From Symsagittifera roscoffensis (taxonomy: Eukaryota; Xenacoelomorpha; Acoela; Convolutidae): a stretch of DNA of 64,000 bases. The stretch spans positions 34,634,369 through 34,698,368 of the forward strand of contig NC_087064.1 of NCBI RefSeq assembly GCF_963678635.1, in the 5' to 3' direction. The translations under genes and the position numbers were made by a program. A model generated the notes under the pieces. The model was not told the DNA's origin and did no database searches. It saw nothing but the letters and a program-made list of their open reading frames with translations. This document shows, piece by piece, positions 32,628 to 46,187 of this stretch; position 1 is the first letter of the stretch; each line of letters opens with the position of its first letter.

Positions 32628-33425
32628 TGTAACATCTGACTGGGAAGATTAACGGTTTTAGTGAATTGGTGGTGCTAGTCGTTCATTTTGACAAATTGGG
32701 AATGGTCAAATTGGAGTGGTATGTAAAATTTTAAAATTTCGACTAGAAGAAACGAGATTTTGCGACCTTGAAGTTTCGCAGTATTTGAAAACGTGCAAAC
32801 ACACACAACACGACGGGAAAAAATACGAGCGATACAGATATTATAGTGACCGACAACCATTCCGAGTTGTAACGATTGCGCCGCTACAATTGTTACAACA
32901 TGATTCCCGAGAACCAGGAAGGGTGTTGTCCAGCCTTCCCGGAAGAAAAAAGAGTGTTCTTTTTCCGGATTTTGGAATCTGGAAGGGCCTCGGGAGAAAA
33001 CTGTTATTCTGTGTTTTTATAACTTTTACCTTGTGTTCATTTCCTGAATTGAATTAATAACATCTAAATTCGTTTTCAGATTATGAGGAGCTACAAGTTG
33101 AGGAAAACGGTTGATCCATCTTCGATGGAGATGATGATTTTTATCTACTGAACAAAAACAATAGTAATATAGTAAATATGTAGAAGCCCTGTTTTTAGGA
33201 GTGACCTCGTGGTGTGGCGATACTGAGCTCACTAATTTTGCATGTAATAAAGTTAATTAGAGCAACCTGATCGAAGCCGGAAACAGTAAAGTTTCGTCGA
33301 CCCGATGTTGGGCAAGACCACACAAAGAACTGGCTTTGACAGAGACGGTGGAAAGCATGTAGATCTGTGTTTAGACGCTGGCCAGTCGGTTTAGAACCTA
33401 GGTTTCTTTTCGTCAATATGTCACA
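32628..33425 (+). mobile_element. R5: R element, plus orientation
   Basis: TGTAACATCTG to TATGTCACA; compared with R2 it has the ACAGATATTATAGTGACCGAC stretch that R2 lacks. ATCCATCTTCGATGGA near 33115. Confidence 0.75.
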
Positions 33426-33965
33426 ACGCAAGAAGCAGTGACCAAATAGAACAAGCCTTCAACAACACCACAGGTGATACCTTCCCACCTATTACGTTTT
33501 TTTAACTCTCAGTTTTCAAAGTTTTTGACTCATTGCCCGACCATCACCCCATCTTTTTACTAAAAAGCTTCTCCGTTGCTTCCGCTGTCTGTGATTCAGG
33601 TGTATGTCGCAATTTTTGGTCAAAGCTCATTCCTGACTTTTCACAGAAGCTGGTAATAGGAATATCAAGGACAAATTATATCAAAACAGCCCAAGAAAAA
33701 TCTACAGTTCACTCTTACCGCGGCGCCACACTCCCAGATTTGTACGAACATTTTACAATACAAACCAAAGCGCTTTAATACAGTAACGAGAAGTTAAGCT
33801 AAAGTGGAAAAACTTAATCAATCTGTTTACAATGGTTTCAACCCAAAACCCTGATAATCCCCAAAACAAACAACAGCTTCAAAAACAATTTTGTTTATCG
33901 CAAACCCTTCATTCATAACGATGTGCCGCTTAACTTAATCAATAAAAATATTCATCCATATAAAT

Positions 33966-34096
33966 GGATGCTGTCTCGGTAGAACATTTGAGGGGTTACA
34001 TTTAAGTCAAGATTGGGCTAAACAATGGGTGTGAGACTGTTTCGCGCAATCTTAACTTAAATGTAACCCCTCAAATGTTCTACCGAGACAGCATCC
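33966..34096 (+). repeat. Long hairpin in X-C
   Basis: Same 131 bp as in X-A, including its loop changes (GGGCTAAACAATGG versus GGGCGAAACAGTGG in X-D/X-F). Confidence 0.9.
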
Positions 34097-35167
34097 ACTT
34101 CTCGTTCTTTGGTAATGAATTCTCTACAATTTTTTGTTTTACATAATCTCTAATTTCTCTTGTTAATCTGGCCATACCGTTCCTTCTCATTTAAAGATAC
34201 AGAGACGGCATCCACTTTCCGTTCTTTGGTAAAAAAAGTCTCTAGAAAAATTCTTGCTTATATTATTTCTAAACTTTTTTGTTGAATTGGCGATACCGTT
34301 CCTCTTCATATATGTCCTGATATAATGTCTCACAAGTAACAACCACCTACGCGAATGTGGAATTTGGTACAAAACATGCGCAGCCTGCATGCATGTAAAA
34401 TGCAGCGGCCTTAACCGAGTCAGCGACCACAATGACAATTTAAGCTGCATCCGCTGTACCTCCCTGATTACAGACAACACCACAACTGACATCCAAGTCC
34501 CTTCAACTCAAACTCAACAAGCCCCTCGACCAACGATCAAAGTCCTGCAATTTTAAATAGCAACGAAACTGTAACAGCCCTCTCCGACCCCTGGTCAAAT
34601 TGCACTCCTGAATTACGAAATACAAAAAGAACAATCTACAGCCAAGTAGTGCACTAGAAAGCAGTCTTTATGATCCTCGCAAAAAAGTAAATGGCAATAA
34701 CTTTATGGAAACTCAAAAAAGAACCCTCAACTTGTTAAATAAAACACAAGAACACATATACACAAAACCCTCACCTCAAGTATGCAAAACTTTATTGGAG
34801 AGTGATGGATCGAACTCCAAAACTATAGCAAGAAGTCTTAAGCAATGACATAAAGGCAAACTGGAAGAGCTTTTTAACGAGGAAACAGCGCTGCAAATGC
34901 GCAGGGTAAAAAATAAGAAAAAGAAAGTAGAAACCGAAGCACAGCAATTTAATAAATCATTGAGCACCGGAAAAAAATAGGGTGCAATTGCTAAATTATT
35001 TGATAGCTCCATGGGTGTTTTTGCACTCGAGCAAACTGTCGAAGGTCAAACTGTTCAGCAAACCCTCATTGAGAAGCTCCCACCAGCGGAGCCAATAAAC
35101 AACAATTACATAAAATCAAGCGCCGAAGATACAATCCCTTTCCACTCATCCACATCTGACAAGTTAG

Positions 35168-35387
35168 TTTCTTCTTCTGACTGCGGAATTTTAATGTCGT
35201 GACGTGTCGTTATTTCAGAACGAATATTTAAAAATTATTTCGTCACTTCAAATTGACCTTTCCTGATTCGTCAAATTGTACGATTATTACAGTTAACCCA
35301 TCAAAACTGCCAATCTTCTCACTCGAATGTCACAATAAAAATTCGATGTTGCCATGCATTTTGGCGCCATTCCGGCGCAATGTCACA
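35168..35387 (-). mobile_element. R6: R element remnant in X-C
   Basis: Only the last ~220 bp remain, from CTTCTGACTGCGGAATTTTAATG to GCGCAATGTCACA, directly after X codons SSTSDKLV. Confidence 0.7.
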
Positions 35388-36679
35388 AACACATGGTTCT
35401 CATGGACGCCCAGGCCTGATGCAAATGAGTCGAGACGCCTACTAACACACATTGAGAAAAAATGTTTTTACAAAATTACCGAAATCCAAATGAAGAAAAT
35501 GGCCGAACTACTTGGTTCTGTTATAGGATCTGATACTGCATTTGAATTTTTCTTAGGAACTCAGGTAGGAGAACATGACACATTACTGAAAACACTTGGC
35601 AAGATCACAAAAACATCAAAATGTGTATTCCTGTTACACCAAAGGGGAACAAGAAAAACTATCTTTTTTAGCTAGGACTATCCCCAATGCCACAGAAAAC
35701 ATGCAGGCCTGCGAGTAGATGCTGCAGGAAAATCTCATTCTAATTTTAATTGGTAAAGATAAAATTAGCCATGATTTAGAGACATCGCTTCTTTGCCACT
35801 GAAAATGGGTGGTCTGAATATCATTTTTTTAAAAATATTTTTTACAATGGTCAATTAAAACATCGTCAGTTTTAGACACATATAACCCATTAACGGCTAG
35901 ATATGAGCATGAAAAAATCAATTCAAAAGTTAGAAGACTTAAAACTGAAATAACAAACCAAAAACAATTAAAATTTTGAACTTGAGTGACAGTGGAAAAT
36001 GCGCATTTGAATTAGCCTCCGAAAAAGAACACTCAAGCTTGTTAAACGCGCTGCCACTTAACAGATATCATTTCAAGCTCACTAATTCCAAATTCCGGGA
36101 TGGAATTTATCTCACATATGGATGGCAACCAAGCAACATTCCACTCACTTTTAATGTGATCAAATTTTTGAATTTATCCACGCCCTTTGCTCAGCGAAGG
36201 GCGGATACAACCACAGTTAGCATGACCAAACCCAAAACACCTTTGCCAACCCCAAGAGCGAGATTTTCTATGATGTTGAAATCGAGCCGAAATTTCAGTC
36301 AACAATTCATTCCAAACTTATGAAGACGCTCAGCTAGATGTGAAATCTAAAGAAATATAACGCTCAAGGTTTAACCGAACCTTCTGTGATGTCAAAGTCT
36401 TCAACCCGCACGCAAAATTTTCACGAAGACTACTGAAATTTGCCTATAAGTAGCACGAATTACTAAAAAACTCAAAATGCCAACAGAGATTTCTACAAGT
36501 TACAACTCAAGTTTTGCATCGCATAGCTGAAAAGCTTAGCGAAAAGAGGCATGAAAGCTTTTCAGAAACAATGAAACACATAAGAACTCTGATAGGTTTC
36601 GCGCTGCTCAGGAGCGCTATCTTTTGCATACGGGGATGCAGTCACGGCGTCGGGTTCAATTCATAAACAATTCAGTTAG

Positions 36680-37335
36680 TACTATTATAGAGGAGGCACG
36701 ACTGAAAGAAGAATCTTTAAGTACCTGACTTAATTCCTGCAAAATTGCTTAATGATGTATTTATATAATGCTGGTATCGGCCTTATCCAGCTTGTGCTCA
36801 AGCGTACCTAAACAGTAAGGCCCTTTTCATAACTTACTGTTTTTTACTGAAACTTTCCTTTTGACGCTGGGAACAACTTACTTAAGTGAATTGCATAAAC
36901 TTCTTAGATGCGTAAATAATTAAAATTTTTTACAGTCATTACAGTTTTTATCCGGTTGCTGTGCAAACAGCAATGAAATTTCAGGCCACAAAAAATATAG
37001 ATTTTTTTCATATTGGCTATAAGAAAAGCAAATGTCAAACCTTTATTGAAAAAATTTGAATCCAGAAAATTATCGCTCTTTTTCAATAACATGTGAATTT
37101 TCTTAAATGTTTGAAATGAAATTTTCACGTTCAAATCACAGAACAGTGGGACAAAGATCAAATAAGGACTCTATATCAGTTTGGAACGCGCATTTAACTC
37201 TCTATACAAGATGCATTGATTTAAAATACAGGAAGTATTTGAACAAAAAGTGGTTCTGAAAAATTTTTCCCGCAGCTTTACCGGCTTTTTCAAAGGTTTC
37301 AGAATCTATTTTATAAACGATTTTAATCACAAGAA
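36680..37335 (+). mobile_element. LINE-B fragment, copy C
   Basis: As copy A: AATGTCAAACC..., PENYRSFSITCEFS; missing the KDGPLD codons. Ends at the same L junction (TCACAAGAATAAT|AAATTGC). Confidence 0.55.
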
Positions 37336-39112
37336 TAATAAATTGCAAGTTCTCAACTCTTGGATGCTTTTATGAGAAAAATTCATAAATAAGGCAATGT
37401 CCACCGACTTCTACATGCAACATTCAAAATAAAAATAAATTTTCATTCCAAATTCATCACATCAGCTGAATGTAAAAAAACACATAGTTTAAATTGTCAA
37501 AAGGTACCAGGTCCATCCAAAATCCCAGCTTGGGCATTGAAGGATGGCTGCAATGAAATATACACACATCTGACATTTCTTACAATGAGTTTTTGAAAAA
37601 CAAGACATATCCCTGCAAGCTCAAAAAAGCAATTGTCAGACCAATATACAAAAAAGAGGATCCAGAACTACCAGAAAAATATAAGCCTATCTCCATAACT
37701 GGAATTCTCTCAAAAGTTTTTGAAAAATTGTTATATAAACAAATCAACGAAAATCTGATATCCCAAAAATTACTAAGTAATACCCAACTTGGGTTCAGAA
37801 CATCATATTCAACAATCGACGATATTCTTTACTGCACTGAAGCATTCAGAAAAGCAATAGACAACAACAAAACTGTAGCATGTTCCCTACTGGATCTCTC
37901 TAAAGCATTTGATTCTATTGATCATACTTATCTTAAACAGAAACTAAATGGTTAAATTTTCCGAGGAAGCTATAAAATAATTGTTAACAACACCGAATCC
38001 GATTGGTTTGAATCTGAGCAGGGTGTCCCACAGGGCATTTTCCTTGGTTTTCTAATATGCAATCTCTACATTAACGATCTCAACAAACAAATTGACAAAA
38101 CATGTAAAATAGTTCAATATGCGGATGATACATAACTATTCTGTGAAAACAACAATCCACAAATAGCTCATAAAGCACTCGAAGCCAATTGCAGTCTTTT
38201 GTCAATTTATTTTTTAGAACACTCACTTCAGATGAATGCAAAAAAACGGAAATCATCGTTTTCAGCAAAAAACATTCAAGGAAAAAGGATGAAAAGTATA
38301 CTATAACTCTAGATGATAAAATAAATGAGGAACAAACCAATGTTAAATACCTAAGTGTAGTTTTTAGATCAGTTTCTAACATTCCAAGATGAAATCGAAA
38401 AAATTCTCAGGTAAATGGCATGCGGAATAAAAACACTTCAATCACTCAAAAAGCCATTGCCAGTAAAAACAAGACTCTTGATAATGAATGCACTGGTAAT
38501 TAGTCATTTGCATTACCCAGCAGTTTTTCTTTTAAGTAGAATTTCCGCTAACTTAATGATATCTCTGGAAAAACAGTTAAACTGGGCAGTAAAAACATGC
38601 TGCGATTGTGCAAAATAAGACTCATCTTCAGACTTGAAGCTAAAACACAATTAATTGCCAGTAACAATGTTTCTGGACTATAAAATTTTGTGTCACTTTT
38701 GGAAAATACAACATCAAGTATTGCCAGCCTATAATAACATTGAGTATGATAACCACCAAATAGATATTAATACAAGGAACAAAAAATCAGACTTTGGCGA
38801 CAGATACAATGGGCAATACATAAAAAATTGCTTCTTTAAAAAGTCCGTCATAATCTGGAACAAACTAACAGATGATAAAGTCAACTTTAAAGACATACTA
38901 ACATACAGAAAAGCAAAGATAAAATTCAAGAATTATTATTTGTTATTATTTTAAGAAGACCCCTCTGTGGCAACTCATGGTAAAGTTTCATGGAAAAGCT
39001 TCAAGTATATATAATAACAATTATATATAAACCACCTTGAAGCTCTCAGGTGAAAAGTAATCATCGATAATTGTAATAAATTTTGTTTAGTTTATTGCAA
39101 CTAACTATGCGT
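37336..39112 (+). mobile_element. L7: 3' half of family L
   Basis: LPEKYKPISITGILSKVFEK, SLLDLSKAFDSIDHTYLKQ intact in a 120-codon frame; a ~50-bp deletion before motif B removes MIISFITNRSQ; GVPQGIFLGFLICNLYI; YADDT-stop. The thumb is in two frames. Ends CTATGCGTATCCC. Confidence 0.8.
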
Positions 39113-39772
39113 ATCCCAATGATGTTATAGTTTTTTTATGAATTGACAGAAAAAAATTTGACATACATTTCTGTTTTGAAACTAATTTCGATGTGAAAAT
39201 AAAGTGTTCCCTTTTTTGTAGAAATTGTATCATGGAGGGATACAATTTGCTGTAATTTTTTTAAACAACTATTAGCTTAAACTGGTATCATCTAAACGCG
39301 GAAAAAAATATCCGATGACGTATACGCGTCAATAACCGAGATAGTCTGGTACTGTGAAAGCTGCTGCCGCGCTAAGAACAAGGAGAAAGATACTCCCCAG
39401 CTAAAATTGTTCCTCAGGTATGTGGGTGACATTGTTAGAACAGTCAAAGGTAATCCGAGCTGTCTTGTCGATGCCGCCAATTATCTTCATCCAAATCTGC
39501 AGTTCACTCTAGAGGAAACTAATTCCGAAGGGAATTTGCCGTTCCTGGATTTGAACATAAATGTATCACAGGGTAGGGGTGTAACTTGCAGTTGGTATCA
39601 AAAACCAACAGAAACTGGGACTATACTGAACTACAGAAGCTGCGCCCCAACTCAGTATAAGCGGAGTGTTATCCAAGGCACTGTACTCAGAGTTCTTAGG
39701 AGTACATCAAGCTGGGAGCAGTTTTATAAGGCTATGGAAACTAATAGGGTGCAATTGTTGACCATTGAGTAC
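39113..39772 (+). mobile_element. P3: Penelope motif C fragment
   Basis: Spacer with a TTGTATC/GATACAA hairpin (39226-39246), then ITEIVWYCESCCRAKNKEKD (end of the PHD finger), LFLRYVGDIVRTVKGNPS with Gly in place of the first catalytic Asp, NLPFLDLNINVSQGRGV, SWYQKPTETGTILNYRS, to TNRVQLLTIEYL, where it is cut and joined to an R end remnant. Confidence 0.8.
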
Positions 39773-40350
39773 CTAGGTTTCTTTTCCGTCAATATGTCCC
39801 AACGCAAGAAGGAGTGAGCAATTAGAACAAGCCTTGAACAACGCCACAGGTGATTCCTTCCCACCTATCACGTTTTTGTTTTTTTTTACTCTCAGTTTTA
39901 AAATTTTTTGACTCATTGCCCGACCATCATCCCATCTTTTTACTAAAAAGCTTCTCCGTTGCTTCCGCTGTCTGGGATTCAGGTATATGTTCCAATTTTC
40001 GGGCAAAGCGCATTCCTGATTTTTCACAGAAGCTGGTAATAGGAATATCAAGGACAAATTATATCAAACCAGGTCTAGTAAAATCTACAGTACACTCTTA
40101 CCGCGGCGCCACACTCCCAGATTTTTTTACGAACATTTTACAATACAAACCAAAGCGATTTATTACAGTAAAGAGAAGTTACGCTAAAGTGGAAAAACTT
40201 AATCAATCTATTTACAATGGTTTCAACCCAAAACCCTGATAATCCTCAAAACAAACCACAGCTTCAAAAACAATTTTGTTTATTGCAAACCCTTCATTCA
40301 TAACCATGTGCCGCTTAACCTAATCAAAAAAACTATTCATCCATATAAAT

Positions 40351-40481
40351 GGATGCTGTCTCGGTAGAACACTTGATGTGTTACATTTAAGTCAAGATTG
40401 GGCGAAACAGTGGATGTGAGACTGTTTCGCCCAATCTTAACTTAAATGTAACCCCTCAAATGTTCTACCGAGACAACATCC
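40351..40481 (+). repeat. Long hairpin in X-D (61-bp arms)
   Basis: Arms pair from GGATGCTG to GGCGAAACAGT with a handful of mismatches; loop GGATGTGAG. The right arm again starts the first 122-bp tandem unit. Confidence 0.9.
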
Positions 40482-41586
40482 ACTTCTCGTTCTTTGGTAA
40501 TGATTTCTCTACAAATTTTTTGTTTTACATAATCTCTAAATTCTCTTGTTAATCTGGCCATACCGTTCCTTCTCATTTAAAGTTCTACAGAGACGGCATC
40601 CACTTTCCGTTCTTTGGTAAAAAAAGTCTTTAGAAAATTTCTTGCTTATATTATTTCTAAATTTTTTGTTAAGCTGGCGATACCGTTCCTCTTCATATAT
40701 GTCCTGATATAATGTCTCACAAGTAACAACCACCTACGCGGATGTGGAATTTGGTACAAAACTTGCGCAGCCTGCATGCATGTAAATGCAGCGGCCTTAA
40801 CCGAGTCAGCGACCACGATGACAATTTAAGCTGCATTCGCTGTACCTCTCTGATTACAGACAACACCACAACTGACATCCAAGTCCCTACAACTCAAACT
40901 CAACAAGCCACTGGACCAACGATCAAAATCCTGCAATTTTAAATAGCAACGAAACTTTAACAGCCCTCTCCGACCCCTGGTCAAATTGCACTCCTGAATT
41001 AGGAAATACAAAAAGAACAATCTACAGCCAAGTAGTGCACTAGAAAGCAGTCTTTATGATCCTCGCAAAAAGTAAATGGCAGTAACTTTATGGAAACTCC
41101 AAAAAGAACACTCATTTTGTTAAATAAAACACAATAACACATATACACAAAACCCTCACCTCAAGTATGGAAAACTATATTGGAGAGTGATGGATCGAAT
41201 TCCAAAGCTATAGCAAGAAGTCTTAAGCAATGACATTAAGGCAAATTGGAAGAGCATTTTAACGAGAAAAAAGCGCTGCAAATGCGCAGGATAAGAAGTA
41301 AGAAAAAGAAAGTAGAAACTGAAGCACAGCAAATTAATATATCATTGAGCACCGGAAAAAAATAGAGTGCAATTGCTAAATTATTTGATAGCTCCATGGG
41401 TGTTTTTGCACTCGAGCAAACTGTCGAAGGTCAAACTGTTCAGCAAACCCTCATTGAGAAGCTCCCACCGGCGGTGCCAATAAACAACAATTACATAAAA
41501 TCAAGCGTCGAAGATACAATCCCTTTCCACTCATCCACATCTGACAAGTTAGAAGCCCAGAAAAATGGAAAAGCTGCTATGACAAT

Positions 41587-41857
41587 TGTAACATTCGCCC
41601 GGAAGTACATATCAACAGAAAAAAAAGCTAGGATGTAAAATGACTGGCTAGCGTCTAAACACAGCTCTACATGCTTTTAACCGTATCTGCCACGGTTATT
41701 TGATGCCTTTTTTTGATGGCATACTTGCTTTCCTGATTCGTAAAATTGTACGATTAACACAGTTAACCTATCAAAACTGCCAATCTTCTCACTCGAATGT
41801 CACAATAAAAATTCGATGTTGCCATGCCTTTTGGCGCCATTCCGGCGCAATGTCACA
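41587..41857 (-). mobile_element. R7: internally deleted R element
   Basis: Both ends present (TGTAACATTCGCCCGG and GCGCAATGTCACA) with ~650 bp deleted between them near 41695-41730; X flanks AAMTI and THGSHG as in R9. Confidence 0.75.
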
Positions 41858-42489
41858 AACACATGGTTCTCATGGACGCCCAGGCCTGGATGCAAATGAG
41901 TCGAAACGCATACTAACACACTTTGGCCAATAGTCAATTAAAATATCAAAGACACGAGCCAGAATTGCACAGAAATTATCACCAGAAAAATTAAATCCGT
42001 GTTCGTGAAACATTTTGTGTATGTCACTTAATTCCACTTGACAAAAACTCAGGATTTAGGCCAATTGGCATTTGCGAAGTAATCTGTAGAATAGTGAGTA
42101 TAACGATCACAAAGTGCAAAAAAGCGAACTCATGGTACTCACATCAAAATACCAATTATGCCGTGGCCAAAAAAGGCATCAAATATGCAATTCATACATT
42201 AAGGAAGCAACACGAGAAAACAGACTCCGATGCAGTTATTTTGATAGACGCGGAAAATGAATTTAACTCCTAAACCGGAACCTGGCTTTGAAAAAAACAT
42301 TGCATATGCCCTTCTATACTTACCGCTATACAGAACTCATACTCTAATCCACCCAAATTCTTCATAAGTGAAAAATTTATCTTATCTAGAGAAGGATCTA
42401 CTCAAGGAAGCACATTAGCGATGTCGATGTACGGGCTTCCGTTAATTTTTTTTAAAAAAATTTATTTTTAACACACAAATTATTATTAA

Positions 42490-42640
42490 CACACAGCGAA
42501 AAGAGTTCTTCTAATTTCTCACATTTTCAATTACTGCAGAATTTCAAAGTCATGGCGTGTCGTTATTTCAGAACGAGTATTTAAAAATTATTTCGTCATT
42601 TCAAACTGTACAAACGTTACCGAAGATTTCCCGAGAATCA
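42490..42640. repeat. Scrambled R fragment inside X-D
   Basis: 42490-42605 matches the R minus-orientation stretch AGCGAAAAGAGTTCTTC...TTTCGTCATTTCAAA. It is followed at once by CTGTACAAACGTTACCGAAG...GAGAATCA, the reverse complement of a neighbouring R stretch, so a fold-back or inversion junction lies near 42606. Confidence 0.65.
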
Positions 42641-43735
42641 ATTTATTTTGAAAAGAACTATCAACGATATCAGCATAACTCAAAAATGGTATGCAGAAGA
42701 TGGGAATGCAGTCAGAAAATTAAAAAGCCTGCTACCAGTTCTTGACAACAATATCAAACTCGCAAAAATTTTTACATATTATATAGAACCATCAAAAAGC
42801 CAGTTTGTTGTAGAAGATGAAAAAAATTGAGAAAAAGAGTTTTTCAAAATTACCGAAATCAAAATAAAGAAAGTGGCCAAACTACTTGGTTCTGTTATAG
42901 GATCTGATACTGAATTTGAACTCGCTTTAAGAACTGAGGTAGGAGAACATGACACAATACTGAAAACACTTGGCAAGATCAGAAAAACATCAAAATGTGT
43001 ATTCCTGTTACACCAACGGGGAACAAGAAAAACCATCGTTTTTAGCTAGAGCTATCCCCAATGCCACAAAGAACATGCGGGCCTGCGAGTAGATGCTGCA
43101 GCAAAATCTGATTCCAATTTTAATTGGTAAAGATAAAGTTAGCCATGATTTAGAGACATCGCTTCTTTGCCACTGAAAATGGGTGGTCTGAATATCATTT
43201 TTTTTTGAAATTTTTTTAGAATGGTCATTTAAAACATCGTCTGTTTTAGACACATATAACCAGTTAACGGCTAGATATGAGCAAAAAAAATCAATACAAA
43301 ATTTAAAAGACTTAAAACTGAAATAACCAACCAAAAACAACTAAAATTTTGAACTTGAGTGACAGTGAAAAACACTCATTTGAGTTAGCCTCCGAAAAAG
43401 GACACACAAATTTGTTGAACGCGCTGCCACTTAACAGATATCATTTTAAGCTCACTAATTCCAAATTTCGGGATAGAATTTATCTCACAAATGGATGGCA
43501 ACCAAGCAACATTCTACTCACTTTTGCAAATGATCAAATTTTTGATTTTATCTACGCCCTTCGCTCAGCGAAGGGCGGATACACCCACATTTAGCATGAC
43601 GAAAACCAAGATACCTTTGCCAACCTCAAGAGCGAGATTTGCTATGATGTTGAAATCGAGCCAAACCATCAGTCAACAATTCATTCCAAACTTATGAAGA
43701 CGCTCAACTAGATGTGAAATCTAACGAAATATAAC

Positions 43736-45480
43736 ACTCAAAAATTCAAAAATAAGGCAAAGTCCACCGACTTCTACATGCAACATTCAAAATAATAATA
43801 AATTTTCATTCCGATTCAGCTTGGGCATTGAAGGATGGCTGCAATGAAATATACACACATCTGACATTTATATACAATGAGTTTTGAAAAACAAGACATA
43901 TCCCTGCAAGCTCAAAAAAGCAATTGTGACCAATATACAAAAAAATGGACCAATATACTAAAAAGAAGATCCAGAACTACCAGAAAATTATAGGCCTATC
44001 TCCATAACTGGGTTTCTCAAAAGCTTTTGAAAAATTGTTATATAAACAAATCAACGAATATCTGATATCCCAAAAATTACTAAGTAATACCCAATTTGGG
44101 TTCAGAACATCATATTCAACAATCGACGCTATTTTTTATTGCACTGAAGCATTCAAAAAAGCAATAGAGAACAACAAAACTGTAGCATGTTCCCTACTGG
44201 ATCTCTCTAAACATTTGATTCTTTTGATCATACTTATCTTAAACAGAAATTAAAATGGCTAAATTTTTCCGAGGAAGCTATAAAAATGATCATTTCCCCT
44301 ATCACTAACCGAAGTCAGAAAATAATTGTTAACAACACCGAATCCGATTGGGTTGCATCTGAGCAGGGTGTCCCACAGGACACTGTCCTCGGTCCTCTAA
44401 TATTCAATCTCTACATTAACGATCTCAAACAAATTGACAAAACATGTAAAATAGTTCAATATGCGGATGACACATTACTATTCTGTGAAAATAACGATCC
44501 ACAAACAACTCTTAAAGCACTCGAAGCCAATTGCAGTCTGTTGTCAATTTATTTTTTAGAACACTCACTTCAGTTGAATGCAAAAAAAAACGGAACTCAT
44601 CGTTTTTAGCAAAAAACATTCAAGGAAAAAGAATAAAAAGTATACTATAACTATAGATGATAAAATAATTGAAGAACAAACCAATGTTAAAGACCTAGGA
44701 GCAGTTTTTAGATCAGTTTCTAACATTCCAAGATGAAATCGAAAAGATTCTCAGGAAAATGGCATGCGGAATAAAAACACTTCAATCACTCAAAAAGCCA
44801 TTGCCAGTAAAAACAAGACTCTTGATAATGAATGCACTGGTAATTAGTCATTTGCATTATCCAGCTATTCTTTGGAATATCTTAGTCATTTGCATTATCC
44901 AGCTTTTAGTGGAATTTCCGCGAACTTAATGATATCTCTTGAAAAACAGTTAAACTGGGCAGTAAAACTTGCTGCGATCGTGCAAAATACGACTCATCTT
45001 CAGGCTTGAAGCTAAAACACAATATATTGCCAGTAACACTGTTTCTGGACTATAAAATATTGTGTCACTTTTGGAAAATACAACATCAAGTATTGCCAGC
45101 CTATAATAACACAGAGTATGATAACCACCAAATAGATATTAATACAAGGAACAAAAAATCAGACTTCGGCGACATATACAATGGGCAATACATAGAAAAT
45201 TCCTTCTTTAAAAAGTCCGTCATAATCTGGAACAAACTAACAGATGATAAAGTCAACTTTAAAGACATACTAACATACAGAAAAGCAAAGATAAATTTCA
45301 GGAATTATTATTTATTATTATTTAAAGAAAACACCTCTGTGGCAACTCATGGTAAATTTTCATGGAAAAGCTTCAAGTTTATAAATAACAATTATAAATA
45401 AACCACCTTGAAGCTCTCAGGTGAAAAGTAATCATCGATAATTGTAATAAATTTTGTTTTGTTTATTGCAACTAACTATG
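43736..45480 (+). mobile_element. L8: 3' half of family L
   Basis: Same X junction as L4. Fingers LLYKQINEYLISQ, QFGFRTSYSTIDAIFY; motif A shifted; IISPITNRSQK; EQGVPQDTVLGP (second Gly of the loop replaced by Asp); YADDTLLFCENND. It has the 33-bp duplication near 44849-44912. C-terminal region open 45006-45401. Confidence 0.8.
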
Positions 45481-45640
45481 CGTATCTAATGATGTTATAG
45501 TACTTTTGTGAATTGATAGAAAATATTTGACATACACTTTTGTTGATGCAATACACTTCAGGCAATACATGTCAGGAAAGAGAAACCGGGCTTGAACACA
45601 CGCGCGATGAGTTTGGGACCAGGGAGTTAACACTGAAAAT
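45481..45640 (+). mobile_element. P4: PLE C-terminal scrap
   Basis: After the L spacer (ATTTGACATACACTT), ~90 bp of PLE end: YMSGKRNRA..., DEFGTREL, ending GAAAATTTACTCCC, i.e. an R-free PLE/T junction. Confidence 0.7.
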
Positions 45641-46187
45641 TTACTCCCAAAATATTTTTGGTTTTGATTTAAAACGTACATGACTAAATCGATTTTATGA
45701 CTCAGAAACTTCCAGACAATTTAATTGAAAAACATTTAAATAGTTTTAGAGGTTAAAAGTATTTTAATTCTAATTTTTATTTCGAGGTCAACTGTGATTG
45801 GCTGATTTTTCAACATGATGGTTTTAATCCAAAATGTATGTGAATTATTTTAAATAAGATTTATAAATTGATGTTTAATCGTCATTTAGATTAGTTTATT
45901 GTAATTCTGACGATGCACGTAGTTGCGAAAACGTTTGAAATTTACTCTTTTGCAAAAATCTCTTCAATTAGGCTAAGTGTTGTGATAAAATTATTAAATA
46001 GATTTTTCTTTGCTCAAACTTATCGCTAGTGTGTTTTCAAATAATATGCGTGCTTGGCTTCCCCTGTCTGATTATCTTACCAATTCTCCCCGACCCAGCC
46101 GTAGGCGAGTGAAGCTTCCCTGTCATATTAGACGTGTGAAATTGGACCAGAATATACCAAAAAGCATGTTCGGGTTCGAAATTTTTT
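45641..46187 (+). repeat. T copy 3
   Basis: Full-length trailer uninterrupted from the PLE end. CTGACGATGCACGTAGTTGCGAAAA near 45906; stem reads CTCCCCGAC, weakening the hairpin. Confidence 0.65.

Larger units (their letters stand above)
33426..36665 (+). mobile_element. X-C: copy of X lacking the RT palm
   Basis: Leader to Cys/His domain is nearly identical to X-A by eye (hairpin 33966-34096, tandem units from 34078). The N-terminal domain includes SSMGVFALEQTVEGQTVQQT at 35003 on. R6 is a remnant (35168-35387). After GRPGLDANES the sequence jumps to HIEKKCFYKITEIQMKK, deleting motifs A to C. C-terminal domain: NLSDSGKCAFELASEKEHS, FRDGIYLTYGWQPSNIPL, ALLRSAIFCIRG near 36600-36640. Confidence 0.7.
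39773..43735 (+). mobile_element. X-D: copy of X with leader, hairpin, RT and C-terminus
   Basis: Begins with the last ~25 bp of an R element (CCTAGGTTTCTTTTCCGTC). Cys/His domain CGIWYKTCAACMHVNAAALT region (frameshift), GVFALEQTVEGQTV at 41396 on, R7 at AAMTI. RT: GICEVICRIV, KKGIKYAIHTLRKQHEKT, VILIDAENEFNS, STQGSTLAM (motif B Gly kept), KWYAEDGNAV (42687 on), KPASSS..., SQFVVEDEKN. A scrambled R scrap is inserted at 42490-42640. C-terminal NLSDSEKHSFELASEKGHT...YANDQIF...GGYTHI; stops at the L8 junction. Confidence 0.7.
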